Assembly (NCBI RefSeq): GCF_914767665.1
Contig: NC_059504.1
Location: 20,276,501-20,340,500, forward strand
Length of the DNA stretch: 64,000 nt
Direction of reading: 5' to 3'
Origin: Harmonia axyridis
Lineage: Eukaryota > Arthropoda > Insecta > Coleoptera > Coccinellidae
Part shown: in pieces, positions 21,101 to 31,293 of the stretch
Layout of the letters: every line of letters begins with the position of its first letter
Position numbering within the stretch: the first letter of the stretch is position 1
Notes under the pieces: model-generated
Told to the model about the DNA's origin: nothing
Databases searched by the model: none
What the model saw: only the letters and a program-made list of their open reading frames with translations
Made by a program: the position numbers and the translations under genes

Positions 21101-24100
21101 AGTGTTGCCGGATACACGACAATTTGGCAACAACTTTGTTATTTTGAATGGGACATCCGGTATTTCTATTTTTTGTATGATACTCCATAAAATATTAAAT
21201 CTATTCACTCTTACTTTTCCATCCCTATCTCAAATGGTTTTTGAGTTATTAATTATTTTTCGAAATTTTAGATCAATTTGGCGTATTACGAAAATGACTC
21301 TAGTTCGCTCAATATTTGAGATTTAAGTCAGAAATTTTGCGAGTCGTTAGATATTGATCTGATCTGTGTCACTGCTTTTGAATTATGGTTGTCAATAATA
21401 CAGGACGGACCAAAAAAAATCATCATCTGCCAAGTTACAAAATTGTAAAAAGTCTATTTTTTCAAATTAGACACCTAGTATATTTTTCAATTTTTGGAAT
21501 CAGTACAACAAATTCTACAATCTTTCTATTCACTTACACAGACTTTTTTACTATTTTGTAACTTGGAAAATGATGATTTTTTTTGGTCCGTCCTGTATTA
21601 TTGACAACCATAATTCAGAAGCAGTGACACAGATCAGATCAATATCTAACGACTTGCAAAATTTCTGACTTAAATCTCAAATATTGAGCGAACTAGAGTC
21701 ATTTTCGTAATACGCCAATTTGATCTAAAATTTCGAAAAATAATTAATAACTCAAAAACCGTTGAAGATAGGGATGGAAAAGTAAGAGTGAATAGATTTA
21801 ATATTTTATGGAGTATCATAAAAAAAATAGAAATACCGGATGTCCCATTTAAAATAACAAAGTTGTTGCCAAATTGTCGTACATCCGGCAACACTGGAAA
21901 TGTGAAATTATTTTAAAAATGTACCTAACATGGCCAAATATCTATCCACAAAATTTGAAATCTTTACCATCAATAGTTTCCATAATAATCTAATAGGCCA
22001 CTCACCTTGGGACACCCGATATTCTCATAGTTTTCTTTCTGAGCGGGAAATGAAAGGAGAAAGATGATATTGCAGCTACCATGAACACAGATCGATACTT
22101 AAACAAAAATGGGCAGATTTAAATCTAATTGACTAAAAGAAGAAACATGATCTAGTCTTAAAATGCGTGTTTCACCTTTGCAACTGTAGCCAATATTGGT
22201 ATCAACATCACACATACAGCAATATTAGTGGTCAGTTGGGTCATTACTGTAGCCACAAGCGCTGAAACAGCTAGAACACCAAATGGAGAATATGTTTCCA
22301 TTCCTTCTAGATCTCTGGTCATTCTTTCACTCAATCCACTTTTGTGGCTTCCTTCGGCGATGGCGAAAGCTGCTCCTATCACAAATATCAATGACCATGG
22401 GAGCCGCCTCAATGCGTACTTCCATGTCAACAGACCGTTTGAGTGACTCGTCGGTTTTTTTTCTTCTTCGGAACTAAATATGTAGAAACATTTAACAGTT
22501 CTAGGCACTAGGAATATAACCAGTAGAATGGCGATCGCAGCAGTAGCATCTTTTACCTGAAGAAAAAACCAAAAATTATTGAATCGGTTCAATTTGAATG
22601 GCAACATCGGATCGTTTGATCAGGCCCGGTCTGGCTCCATTGGAGGCCCTCGGCTAGATGCTGATTTGAGGCCCCCTTCAGGAAATAAGACGAGAACCTC
22701 CCCCGGCAGCGAAAACGTGCTCTTGAATAATTTTTAATTCTGAAGTTACACGCTTGTAAAGGGTGTTTTTTTTAGAGCTATAGAACTTTAAATTGCAATA
22801 AAACAACGATGGATTATTCGACTGACATGAATTTTATTTATCCGCAAGATAATCTTGTGGCATTACATTTTAAATATGATTTCTGGCATATGACCGCCAC
22901 GGCTGGCTCGGATGTAGTCCAATCTGGACGTCCAATTTTCGATGACTTTTTCCAACATTTGTGGCCGTATATCGGCAATAACACGGCGAATGTTGTCTTC
23001 CAAATGGTCAAGGGTTTGTGGCTTATCCGCATAGACCAATGACTTTACATAGTCCCACAGAAAGTAGTCTAGCGGTGTTAAATCTCAAGATTTTGTAGGC
23101 CAATTCACAGGTCCAAAACGTTAAATTAGTCGGTCACCAAACGTGTCTATCAATAAATCGATTGTGGCACGGGCTGTGTGACATGTTGCGCCGTCTTGTT
23201 GGAACCACAGCTCCTGGACATCATGGTTGTTCAATTCAGGAATGAAAAAGTTAGTAATCATGGCTCTATACCGATCACCATTGATTGTAACGTATCGTTT
23301 TTGAAGAAGTACGGACCAATGATTCCACCAGCCCATAAAGCGCACCAAACAGTCAGTTTTCCTGGATATAACGGTGTTTCGACATACACTTGAGGATTAG
23401 CTTTACTCCAAATGCGGCAGTTTTGTTTGTTGACGTAGCCATTCAACCAGAAGTGCTCTTCATTGCTAAACAAAATTCGCTTATGAAAATCGGGAACAAC
23501 GGCAATCTCCTCTTGGGCCTATTCGACGAATCTATGCCTTACTTGATGATCGTTTGGCTGAATTTGATGAATTGCCAAACCAAACTGAGAATAAATCACT
23601 TGACAGCTGTTAAATCGGTCGCCATCTTGAACAGTAATGCCAACTTAGTTATATACCTCGAAAAAAAACACCTTTTACAATGCAAGTCCACTCGAGTCTT
23701 CAACTACAGTATTTTCTAGAAGGCCCCCTTGGCCGGGGGCCCTCGGCGATCGCCGACCTGGCCAGACCGGGCCTGCGTTTGATGTATGTGTATATTGGGC
23801 AAATTGAAAAGTCCCCGGTCTGATGCACAGAAAGCTAGTATTGAATTCATATGATTTTCAGCTAGTACCAACCTTCAAACGCTCGTGAGAAAATTTGACT
23901 GCAGTCCGATCATTAGTTTGTGAGATATTGCGTTGTTAGTGTAGCTACTTTTGTTATTTGAAAAAAGATGGAAAAAAAAAGTTCATCTTGGCTGGATGAA
24001 GAGTTTCCGGGGAAGCACCAGGAAAATCAACCATCATTGATTGAAATGCTGAGTTTAAACGTGGTGAAATGAGCACCGAAGACGGCGAACGCAGTGGACG

Positions 24101-27100
24101 CCCAAAAGAGGCTGTCACCGACGAAAAAACCAAAAAAGTTCACAAAATAATTTTGAATGACCATAAAGGGAAGTTGATCGAGATAGTAGACATTGTGAAG
24201 ATATCATCTGAACGTGTACATCATATCATTCACGAATATGTGTGTGCATGAGAAAGCTGTTTGCAAAATGGGTGGCGCGCGAGCTCACAATCGATCAAAA
24301 GCAACAACGTGTTAATGATTCTGAGTGTTTGAAGCTGTTTAAGTACAATAAACCTGAATTTTTGCGTCGATATGTGACAATGGATGAAATATGGCTTCAT
24401 CATTTCACTCCGGAGTCCAATCGACAGTCAGCTGAGTGGACTGCACACGATGACCGAATCCAAAGCGAGGAAAAACACAACAGTCAGCTGGCAAGGTTAT
24501 GGCATCAGTATTCTGGGATGCGAAAGGTAAAATATTCATTGATTACCTCCAAAAGGACCAGACCAACAACAGCGATTATTATATAGCGTTATTGGATCGT
24601 TTAAAGGATAAAATCGTTAAAAAAACGGCCCCATTTGAAGAAAAAAAGGTGCTGTTTCATTAAGACAATGCGCCGTGTATCGAATCAAAGAAAACAATGG
24701 CAGCATTGCATGAATTAGGCTTCGAATTGCTTTTGCATCCACCGTATTCGCCAGATCTGGCCCTCAGCGACTTTTTTCTTTTCTCAGACCTCAAAAGAAT
24801 GCTGGCTGGAAAGAAATTTAGCGCCAATGAAGAAGTAATCGCCGAAACTGAGGTCTATTTCGAAGCGAACGACAAATCGTTCCACGAAAATGATATCGAA
24901 AAGTTGGAAGATCACTATAATAGCTGTATCGCCCTCGAAGGAAACTATGATGAATCATAAAATCGAATTTTGCCAAAAAAATGTGTTTTACTATGGTAGA
25001 CCGGGGACTCTTCAATTGAAGATTCAATATAATTTCCATAGAAGGAAATGATTTTCAATTCATTTCATTTTCAGATTTTTTCATTGATCTAGGTTCAATT
25101 GCAGAATATTTTCTGAATAAAAAAAATAGTTTAGTGCACATAAATAAACATAATCATAAAAATTTCTTATCTGAAAATGGAGGCTCCCGTCTTTAGAGAT
25201 TAAAACAAAAATGTCATTCTATGTGTCCCTGAATTCCTTATAAGTACAAAAGATGTGCTACTATAGTTGAAATAGTATTCAATATGAATTTCGTAAAAAC
25301 TGGATCAAAGGTACCAAAATACTAATATATTTTAATTGTTCAATTCCATTACCGTTGTGCCAGATGATACCCAAAGATCTGCCCAGCCAGGAAAAAATTG
25401 TGGTTGCCTCAAAACCCATAACAAAATTGCAGTAACAAAACATATAGCGACTGCTATCTCGTGGAATGATATCCAACCCATAGTTCGAAGTTTTTCCTCG
25501 ATATAAGTTTTTGCAGCCAAAGTATCTTCCGTTGAGGCTCGAAATTCTTGAGCAGCAGAAGAATTCGGCCTGAAGAGGCCCATGTATAAAAGTTCAATCC
25601 AGATGAAAGTTAAGAACGTTGTTATCAACATAAAGGGTACACACAACAAGAGCCAATGGCCACTATTAACCTTGAGGTTTGGGTAAGTTGTTTCATAGAT
25701 GCCCTTGTATGCCAAATTGCTAGCATTTCCAGTTAGATATCCAGTACCACCTATTGATGCTGCATAAGCTATTGTGATAAAAAATCCCATGGTTGATCTT
25801 GTTGGACGCCTGGTCTGCTCACCTGGTCCTACGAAGCAAAAAAGAATTTTTTGATATTATAGTAGGTACTGAGATATTTCGAATAAATCTCATCATTCCT
25901 CCATTATTGAAATTGCCTATGAGTTTTTTTTTTGAAATTTTTGAATTGGAAGTGAATATCATATTAAATTGAAATCATTGCATATTACAAATCCTCACCT
26001 TCTTCATCTTGTTCTTCGGGAACTTCCTCCTCATATATTCTACCTATACCATGTTCTTGAAGTTCCTTTAGTGTTGTAAAAACTATAGGTATCATCAAGG
26101 CTGTAGTTGCAGTATTAGAAATCCACATTGATATGAACATTGTAACACATGTGAATCCTACATGAAGTTTTCTCGGACTAAAACCAATCTGAGAATAAAA
26201 CATATCCTTCATGTTTGAACCGACAATATAAAACCTCTAGGCCACTATGGTTAAGTTATGACTTGTCCCGCTTTCAATTCAAAAATCTTGTCTCTTATAC
26301 CCTTTGGCGAGACATTTTCAGCCAATTTCGAAGGTCTCTCCCTCTCTCTTGGGATTGCGAGAGATGGCGTGCACAAAGTCACTACATCCCCAATATCCCG
26401 AGTTGTCTTACTAAGTGTATTTATTGAAGCGCAGAATTGTAAAAATTATTGGAAAAAAAATCTTTATAGCTCTTAAAGATTTTAAACACAAAAGTTGACA
26501 ATAAAATGTAATATCAACACACTGCGCCACCACAGCCTACAAGAACACAGAAATGTATCGGTTGACTTGCCTCTCGGGGACTTCCCGATCAATAAAAATA
26601 CACGGTATTAAAAAATAGAGATACCCCCGGTATATAACTCTGAGGTTATTTCTTATAATTTACGTATCTTGCTAGATTATGTGTGTTCTACAGTTTTTAT
26701 CTCAGATATTCATTATTTTGTTATTATATTTTTTCCGTTATTCAAGTTAGACCTGTAAACTATAGAAGTTATTTTCTTCAAAATCGGCCGTTAGCTCAGT
26801 AATAAAAGTTATTATAACTTTTGTTTCTTATTCTCCAATATATTTTTCAGTAGAAGGAATATATTACAAGAGTCTCAATTTTTAAAATTAAACAGAAACA
26901 AAAGAATATTTATTTAACTAGAAATTTAAATAATACATAATCTCGATACCTTTTTCAAATCTAATTAAAATCGAGCCCTCTTTGTTTTATATGTGAATCG
27001 AGTAAGAACGACTCGGGAAACCCCTTTTCACGTATCTAAATTGAGGCAGATGGGCGCGGGGAATCCCCTTTGGTCGCAATCACCGATAGAGAGCGCACCT

Positions 27101-27556
27101 TAAAAATTGTCTGGAACATACTATACATAATACATATAATCCGAAAATTATTTCAATTAATTCCTGGGATTGAATAATTAAAAAGCACGTTTCACTTACC
27201 ATCTTGATGATATGAAGAGAAACTCTCAGCTGTAAATTACTGCATTGAACAGCCAGAGCTAGCATATAACCAGCAATTAATAAAATAGTGGGTTCTGTTA
27301 TATAGCACCCTACAGTCTGCCGAGAATCCAAGATTCCCATAGACGGAAAGAAAGCAATAGGAATGAAACTGGTGATTGGAATCGGAAGTGCTTCTGTTAT
27401 CCAGAGTCCTGCCATCAGGACTATCACATAAATACATCTATTTGGAATATTGTCATAAATAAGGAAAATAGGAAGAAGAAGTAAAGGGTAGATAATTATG
27501 AAAACAGCCTTCCAGTAAAACTTCACAGCTAACCAAAGATTATTTTTGAAACTCAT
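18146..27556 (-). CDS. Indy: SLC13 (Indy-type) sodium/dicarboxylate-citrate transporter, five exons
   Basis: Exons in sense order: 27556-27200, 26188-25999, 25828-25353, 22556-22176 and 18430-18146, with GT-AG borders and matching phases. The product is 562 residues, close to Drosophila Indy. The chosen start is ATG 27556; the frame is open further upstream, but only with a GTG at 27580. Visible hallmarks: WITEALPIPITSFIPIAFFP near the N-terminus, the first SNT motif (MWISNTATTALMIP), IGGTGYLTGNASNLAYKGIY, GWADLW, AFAIAEGSHKSG and the family signature FPVSTPPNALIA. The second motif is TTN (LTTNIAVCVMLIP) where SNT/SNV is usual. A hydrophilic loop contains EEEVPEEQDEEG. The protein is a multi-pass plasma-membrane carrier taking up citrate or succinate. 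Introns 3 and 4 (2.8 and 3.7 kb) are filled with transposons. Confidence 0.92.
18728..20124 (-). mobile_element. Long-TIR (fold-back) Tc1/mariner-like element with transposase scrap
   Basis: Imperfect inverted arms (18728 to about 19180, and about 19620-20124; the right arm has about 100 extra bases) begin CAGAGTGTTTCATTGGGAAA and end in its inverse, flanked by TA on both sides. The spacer on the minus strand (about 19600-19330) reads WIGRGGPHNWPSRSPDLNP then VDYYVWGHIKSLFYSSE and a degenerate tail, the C-terminal catalytic region of a mariner/Tc1 transposase. The element lies in SLC13 intron 4 and is a deletion derivative. Confidence 0.8.
20131..20610 (+). pseudogene. Jockey-like LINE 3' fragment
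   Basis: The plus strand reads HPTVIYASTYWAFAPSAMK then LNKLQILQNKFLRTAFNAPL and a stop, then KTLGKAMKQPNRLVRES. This is the post-RT C-terminal region of Jockey-type LINEs. It is 5' truncated, broken by a stop and directly abuts the preceding fold-back element. Confidence 0.6.
20640..20940. repeat. Old repeat related to 10340-10440
   Basis: Non-coding sequence in SLC13 intron 4. About 100 bases are shared with 10340-10440 (CCGCTAT..GAGTTGCCAT..TGATGAT). Short boxes such as GAGAGATGGCGT also recur near 26363 and 28040. The family is unknown. Confidence 0.3.
20976..22020. mobile_element. Fold-back element with ~490-bp arms
   Basis: Two highly similar arms (about 20976-21465 and 21540-22020) begin TCGGGTGTCCCAAGGTGAG and carry GGCCTATTAGA close to the end. 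They are separated by only about 75 bases. The flanks contain TA repeats (ATAT on both sides). It has no coding capacity and lies in SLC13 intron 4. In single strand it would form a hairpin of roughly half a kilobase. Confidence 0.85.
22621..23775. mobile_element. hAT-type MITE, interrupted by mariner-like copy 2
   Basis: The terminal repeats are CAGGCCCGGTCTGGC at 22621 and its perfect inverse ending at 23775. An exact 8-bp duplication CGTTTGAT flanks it at 22613-22620 and 23776-23783. The end sequence and 8-bp duplication are the hAT signature. Without the inserted mariner (22759-23675) it is about 240 bp, so it is a non-autonomous MITE. Confidence 0.92.
22759..23675 (-). mobile_element. 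Mariner-like element, internally deleted, copy 2
   Basis: This is nearly the same sequence and orientation as 9255-10181, with the same AAGGGTGTTTTTTTT end and TA on both sides (22757-22758, 23676-23677). The minus strand retains a transposase stretch (NNHDVQELWFQQDGATCHTA, the second catalytic Asp region, and LTVWCALWAGGIIGPYFF), broken by frameshifts. It is inserted within the hAT MITE. Confidence 0.88.
23794..25028 (+). mobile_element. Mariner element with decayed transposase
   Basis: The inverted ends share AAAAGTCCCCGGTCT (left, about 23806) and AGACCGGGGACTCTT (right, about 24997-25011). The outermost bases are approximate. The length of about 1.2 kb is that of a complete mariner. It lies in SLC13 intron 3, a few bases from the hAT duplication. 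Confidence 0.8.
23968..24960 (+). pseudogene. Mariner transposase, broken
   Basis: Pieces in order: an N-terminal HTH region, GERSGRPKEAVTDEKTKKVH, the first catalytic Asp (VTMDEIWLHHFTPESNRQS), VLFH-stop-DNAPC around the second Asp, and the D34D-type box YSPDLALSDFFLFSDLKRML followed by the C-terminus to 24957. At least two frame changes and a TAA before DNAPC inactivate it. Length and motifs fit mariner D34D transposases of about 345 residues. Confidence 0.85.
26189..27199. other. SLC13 intron 1
   Basis: A 1.0-kb AT-rich intron with no coding or RNA feature seen. Only short repeat-like boxes are present, such as GAGAGATGGCGT near 26363 and AGAGAGCGCACCTT near 27089. Confidence 0.6.
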
Positions 27557-27580
27557 CACTTTATATAAATTGACTGTCAC

Positions 27581-28080
27581 AGAACTCTAGTTGGCCTAAA
27601 ATACTTTATAATTATTCCTCATGTATGCACTAAAGGTATAGTTTTAACACAAATTTGAATTGAAAATATAGAATTTCACTTCTGACATAACTATCATATT
27701 TTAGAAAACTATGATCGAGTTGGTTATCTTTTTTTTCTCTGAATAACTGAGGTTTTTATTTTGAAAGCAAATTTTAGTTGAGTAGCTCTCTTCGAGGATA
27801 TTCAGAATCCTTCAAGTTTAGAACAAGAACTTAACTATGATTGTGCGTTGAAGATTAATATCTGATTGATAAAAAAACTATATTAAGAAATACTCTATAC
27901 CTACTTGTTGTTGCTTAATGCGAATAATATGGAAGGATAAAATTGGATATAAACACGTACCTAAACATTAGAGATTATTACTCTGAGAGTTTAACCAATT
28001 TTATGTCGTTTATCGTTGTAGTAACTCTTTGCTTGCCCGAGAGATGGCGTCGTGGGATGCCTATACCTCGGAAGATCTAA
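27581..28080. promoter_or_regulatory. Indy: Presumed SLC13 5' flank
   Basis: This is the 0.5 kb upstream of the SLC13 start on the minus strand. No splice site, TATA box or binding site can be named with confidence; the promoter role is inferred from position only. Confidence 0.3.
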
Positions 28081-28098
28081 ACAGCTTGGTAAATATAT

Positions 28099-28166
<68 letters not shown>

Positions 28167-28263
28167 ATATATTTACCAAGTGATCCCTGCCGAATTACTT
28201 TCCCCATAACAGATATATATATCTGTTCTAAACAGCTGTATCTAAACAGCTTGGTAAATATAT

Positions 28264-28319
<56 letters not shown>

Positions 28320-28402
28320 ATATATTTACCAAGCTGTTTAGATACAGCTGTTTAGAACAGATATATATATCTGTTATGGGGAAAGTAATTCGGCAGGGAT
28401 CA
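28081..28402. repeat. Nested TA-rich palindromes with two (TA)n cores
   Basis: The first hairpin, about 28081-28180, is CTTGGTAAATATATCCA, about 64 bases of (TA)n, then the inverse. The second, 28181-28402, is a perfect 222-bp palindrome: TGATCCCTGCCGAATTACTT through AACAGCTTGGTAAATATATCC, about 53 bases of (TA)n, then the exact inverse. The arm next to the second core repeats the arm of the first hairpin, so one core plus arm has been copied. The apparent reading frames of alternating Ile-Tyr here are artefacts. Confidence 0.95.
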
Positions 28403-28871
28403 CTGAGTGTTCAACTGACGATTCCATCGGGATGAAACACTGTAATCCCTTGAGAGAGGGCGCACTTTCGGAAATGGCTTGAGAACGCCGTGCCATTTTG
28501 TAGTGAGGGAATACGTTTGATATAGCCAATAAAATTCCGAATCCATTATTGTGAATTCATGTCCTAAGATATTTTGATGAGTATTTTGGCAGAGATAAAT
28601 ATATAATTTTTTGGGTATTCAATGAAAATTACTCTATTCCTATTCACAATAGAACTACTTGTTGAAATATATTAGTAATTAGAATATGTGATCAATAAAT
28701 TCATCTCTTTCAATAGAATGCAAACTTCACTCTTATGTTGTTCTGCAATAATATAGTTGGCCCTTACTACATTTGTAGGTTACGGGATGGTTTTAGTTAC
28801 AAAGCTCTATTTTAGTACTACACCGTTTCTGTCATTCACTTTCATTGATTTTTATTACTGACAGTAACATA
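28403..28871. other. Intergenic DNA
   Basis: No gene is seen. GAGAGAGGGCGCAC near 28452 recalls short boxes in SLC13 intron 1. Confidence 0.4.
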
Positions 28872-30762
28872 CAGGGTCTTTCACGAGGAACCTCACCCAT
28901 ATTTATACGGGAAACTACTGAACGTATTTTCATGAAATTCAGCACTTATAAGTATTTCACGATGCTGATGAAATCTAAAATATTTTCAAGGCATGCGCAC
29001 CTCCGTTTTTTCCGGAAATGACGTCAACTTCCGTTTTTCAAATTAGAACACCATTTTTTTATTGCAGAAATAGATTCCTTAGAAAATTTCAAGTTATTTT
29101 GATGTAACATTTTTCAGTTTTGGTTGGAAAATTCTCTCTGAGCGGAAAAATTCGAAAAAAAAATCGAAAATAGAGCTCCGCTGAAACAAGAATAACTTCG
29201 AGGTTTTTGAATGGAAAATTTTCATTTTTGGGATTTTTCAAGATGTAAGATTGATGTATCCACTTTAAAAATCGAAATCGCGATTCATGATACAGGGGGT
29301 GAAAAAATCGCTTTCAAAGTTAGGGATGACAAAATCGTGAAAAATCAATTTTTTCAAATTAGAACCCCATTTTTTTATGGCAGATATTGAATCTACGTTA
29401 AAAAATGATGTGAGTGTATGCATCACACCCTTGCCCTAAAGTGGATATTTTCTGAGTTATTCACAAAAAACTGTTTTTCGTCTTGAATTTTCAGCTATTT
29501 CTTTTCCCTTCACGCCAAAAAGATGAAATTTTCAGGAACTGTTACTTAAACCATGTTTTAGATTTTACTACCCTAATATGCAAGAGAAAAAAGTTACAGG
29601 TTGTTCCTAAATAGATGGCGAATTTTGATTCGAATTTGTATCGGAAACCTCTTTATTTCAACTAATCGGCCATCGGTTTTCTCTCCAGTGATAAATAAAT
29701 AATTCTTTATGAACCATATGCAAAAACTTACCATGTTTTACATTCTTTTTTTTTAATGATAGATATCATTAATTACATCTGCCAAATTCCTCTTTATTCA
29801 GTAGCATTTTGTGTTTACTATTAATTTGGTGATAATTCGTATTAAGTTATAAAATCGATCACTATGCCTAATTTTACCAATGAAGGTTATTTAAATCTCA
29901 TTCTACTTCATGGAGAATGTAATAAAGTTGTAGATAGAACGATTCGACTGTTCATTGAGAGGTTTCCTGACCGACCCAGATTAGTTGAAATAAAGAGGTT
30001 TCCGATACAAATTCGAATCAAAATTCACCATCTATTTAGGAACAACCTGTAACTTTTTTCTCTTGCATATTAGGGTAGTAAAATCTAAAACATGGTTTAA
30101 GTAACAGTTCCTGAAAATTTCATCTTTTTGGCGTGAAGGGAAAAGAAATAGCTGAAAATTCAAGACGAAAAACAGTTTTTTGTGAATAACTCAGAAAATA
30201 TTCACTTTAGGGCGAGGGTGTGATGCATACACTCACATTATTTTTTAACGTAGATTCAATATCTGCCATAAAAAAATGGGGTTCTAATTTGAAAAAATTG
30301 ATTTTTCACGATTTTGTCATCCCTAACTTTGAAAGCGATTTTTTCACCCCCTGTATCATGAATCGCGATTTCGATTTTTAAAGTGGATACATCAATCTTA
30401 CATCTTGAAAAATCCCAAAAATGAAAATTTTCCATTCAAAAACCTCGAAGTTATTCTTGTTTCAGCGGAGCTCTATTTTCGAATTTTCCCGCTCAGAGAG
30501 AATTTTCCCACCAAAACTGAAAAATGTTACATCAAAATAACTTGAAATTTTCTAAGGAATCTATTTCTGCAATAAAAAAATGGTGTTCTTATTTGGAAAA
30601 CGGAAGTTGACGTCATTTCCAGAAAAACCGGAGGTGCGCATGCCTTGAAAATATTTTAGATTTCATCAGCATCGTGAAATACTTATAAGTGCTGAATTTC
30701 ATGAAAATACGTTCAGTAGTTTCCCGTATAAATATGGGTGAGGTTCCTCGTGAAAGACCCTG
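28872..30762. mobile_element. Fold-back element with ~790-bp arms
   Basis: Left arm 28872-29665 and right arm about 29977-30762 are highly similar inverted copies starting CAGGGTCTTTCACGAGGAAC, flanked by TA (28870-28871, 30763-30764). A loop of about 310 bases separates them. Arm identity is high, which points to recent formation or homogenisation. The loop carries a transposase-like N-terminus, annotated separately. Confidence 0.92.
29864..30052 (+). pseudogene. Transposase N-terminal HTH remnant in the fold-back loop
   Basis: A 62-codon frame begins MPNFTNEGYLNLILLHGECN and continues VVDRTIRLFIERFPDRPRL. Its pattern (FTNxxY..LxxGxCN..AxRxxxxRFPDRxxP) resembles the HTH start of common insect Tc1/mariner-like transposases (DUF4817-like). 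From about residue 38 it runs into the right arm, so the rest of the transposase has been replaced. It is probably a remnant of the parent element. Confidence 0.5.
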
Positions 30763-30764
30763 TA

Positions 30765-31293
30765 TAAGGTGTAGCTAACATCATTCATCAATAGCTCAGC
30801 TGTGTTCTGCATACATTCTAAATAAATTAACCCAAAGGAATTATTGTTGAAAATAATTAGAGGTTATTGATAAATCTTTTTATTGGGCTATCAAAAGAGG
30901 CAACCCTTTATAGTAACAACTCAATAATATTGTTCCATAGAGGCAAAAATAAAATAAACAAAATAAATAATAAAATGTTATTCGGCATTTACAATCATTT
31001 CTATTTAGTAAGCAATAGTTGGACATTGCACAAAAATGGAACTAAATCAGAGAGAAAGGAAAGTACTATTGTGAATTGTTTTTGTTGTGATTCCGTAACT
31101 ATTGTTCACTGTTTAGACCCATCGAAAAATAAATGCTAAGAAAATTCGAATTCTCAAATATAAATTGCATAATAATTTCAATTGTTATAAATTTCTTAAG
31201 ACCCTAAAGTATGAAAATATTTCACTTTTTTCACTTATCCCTTACTATATCAACACTTTGGTTTTCCAACAGTAGTTGAAACTCGTTGGTTTA
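30765..31293. other. Intergenic DNA downstream of GLG1
   Basis: No gene is supported. AATAAA-like signals on the minus strand directly follow the GLG1 stop and may end its transcript. A 90-codon plus-strand frame here is low-complexity and unsupported. Confidence 0.35.

Noticed and set aside
27557..27580. SLC13 start eight codons upstream
   Set aside because: That codon is GTG; the first ATG in frame is at 27556 and precedes the conserved N-terminus.
27991..28355. Proteins with long Ile-Tyr repeats
   Set aside because: They are translations of (TA)n microsatellite cores of the palindromes.
30867..31139. Plus-strand 90-residue frame
   Set aside because: Low-complexity Asn/Lys-rich translation of AT-rich DNA with no domain or splice context.
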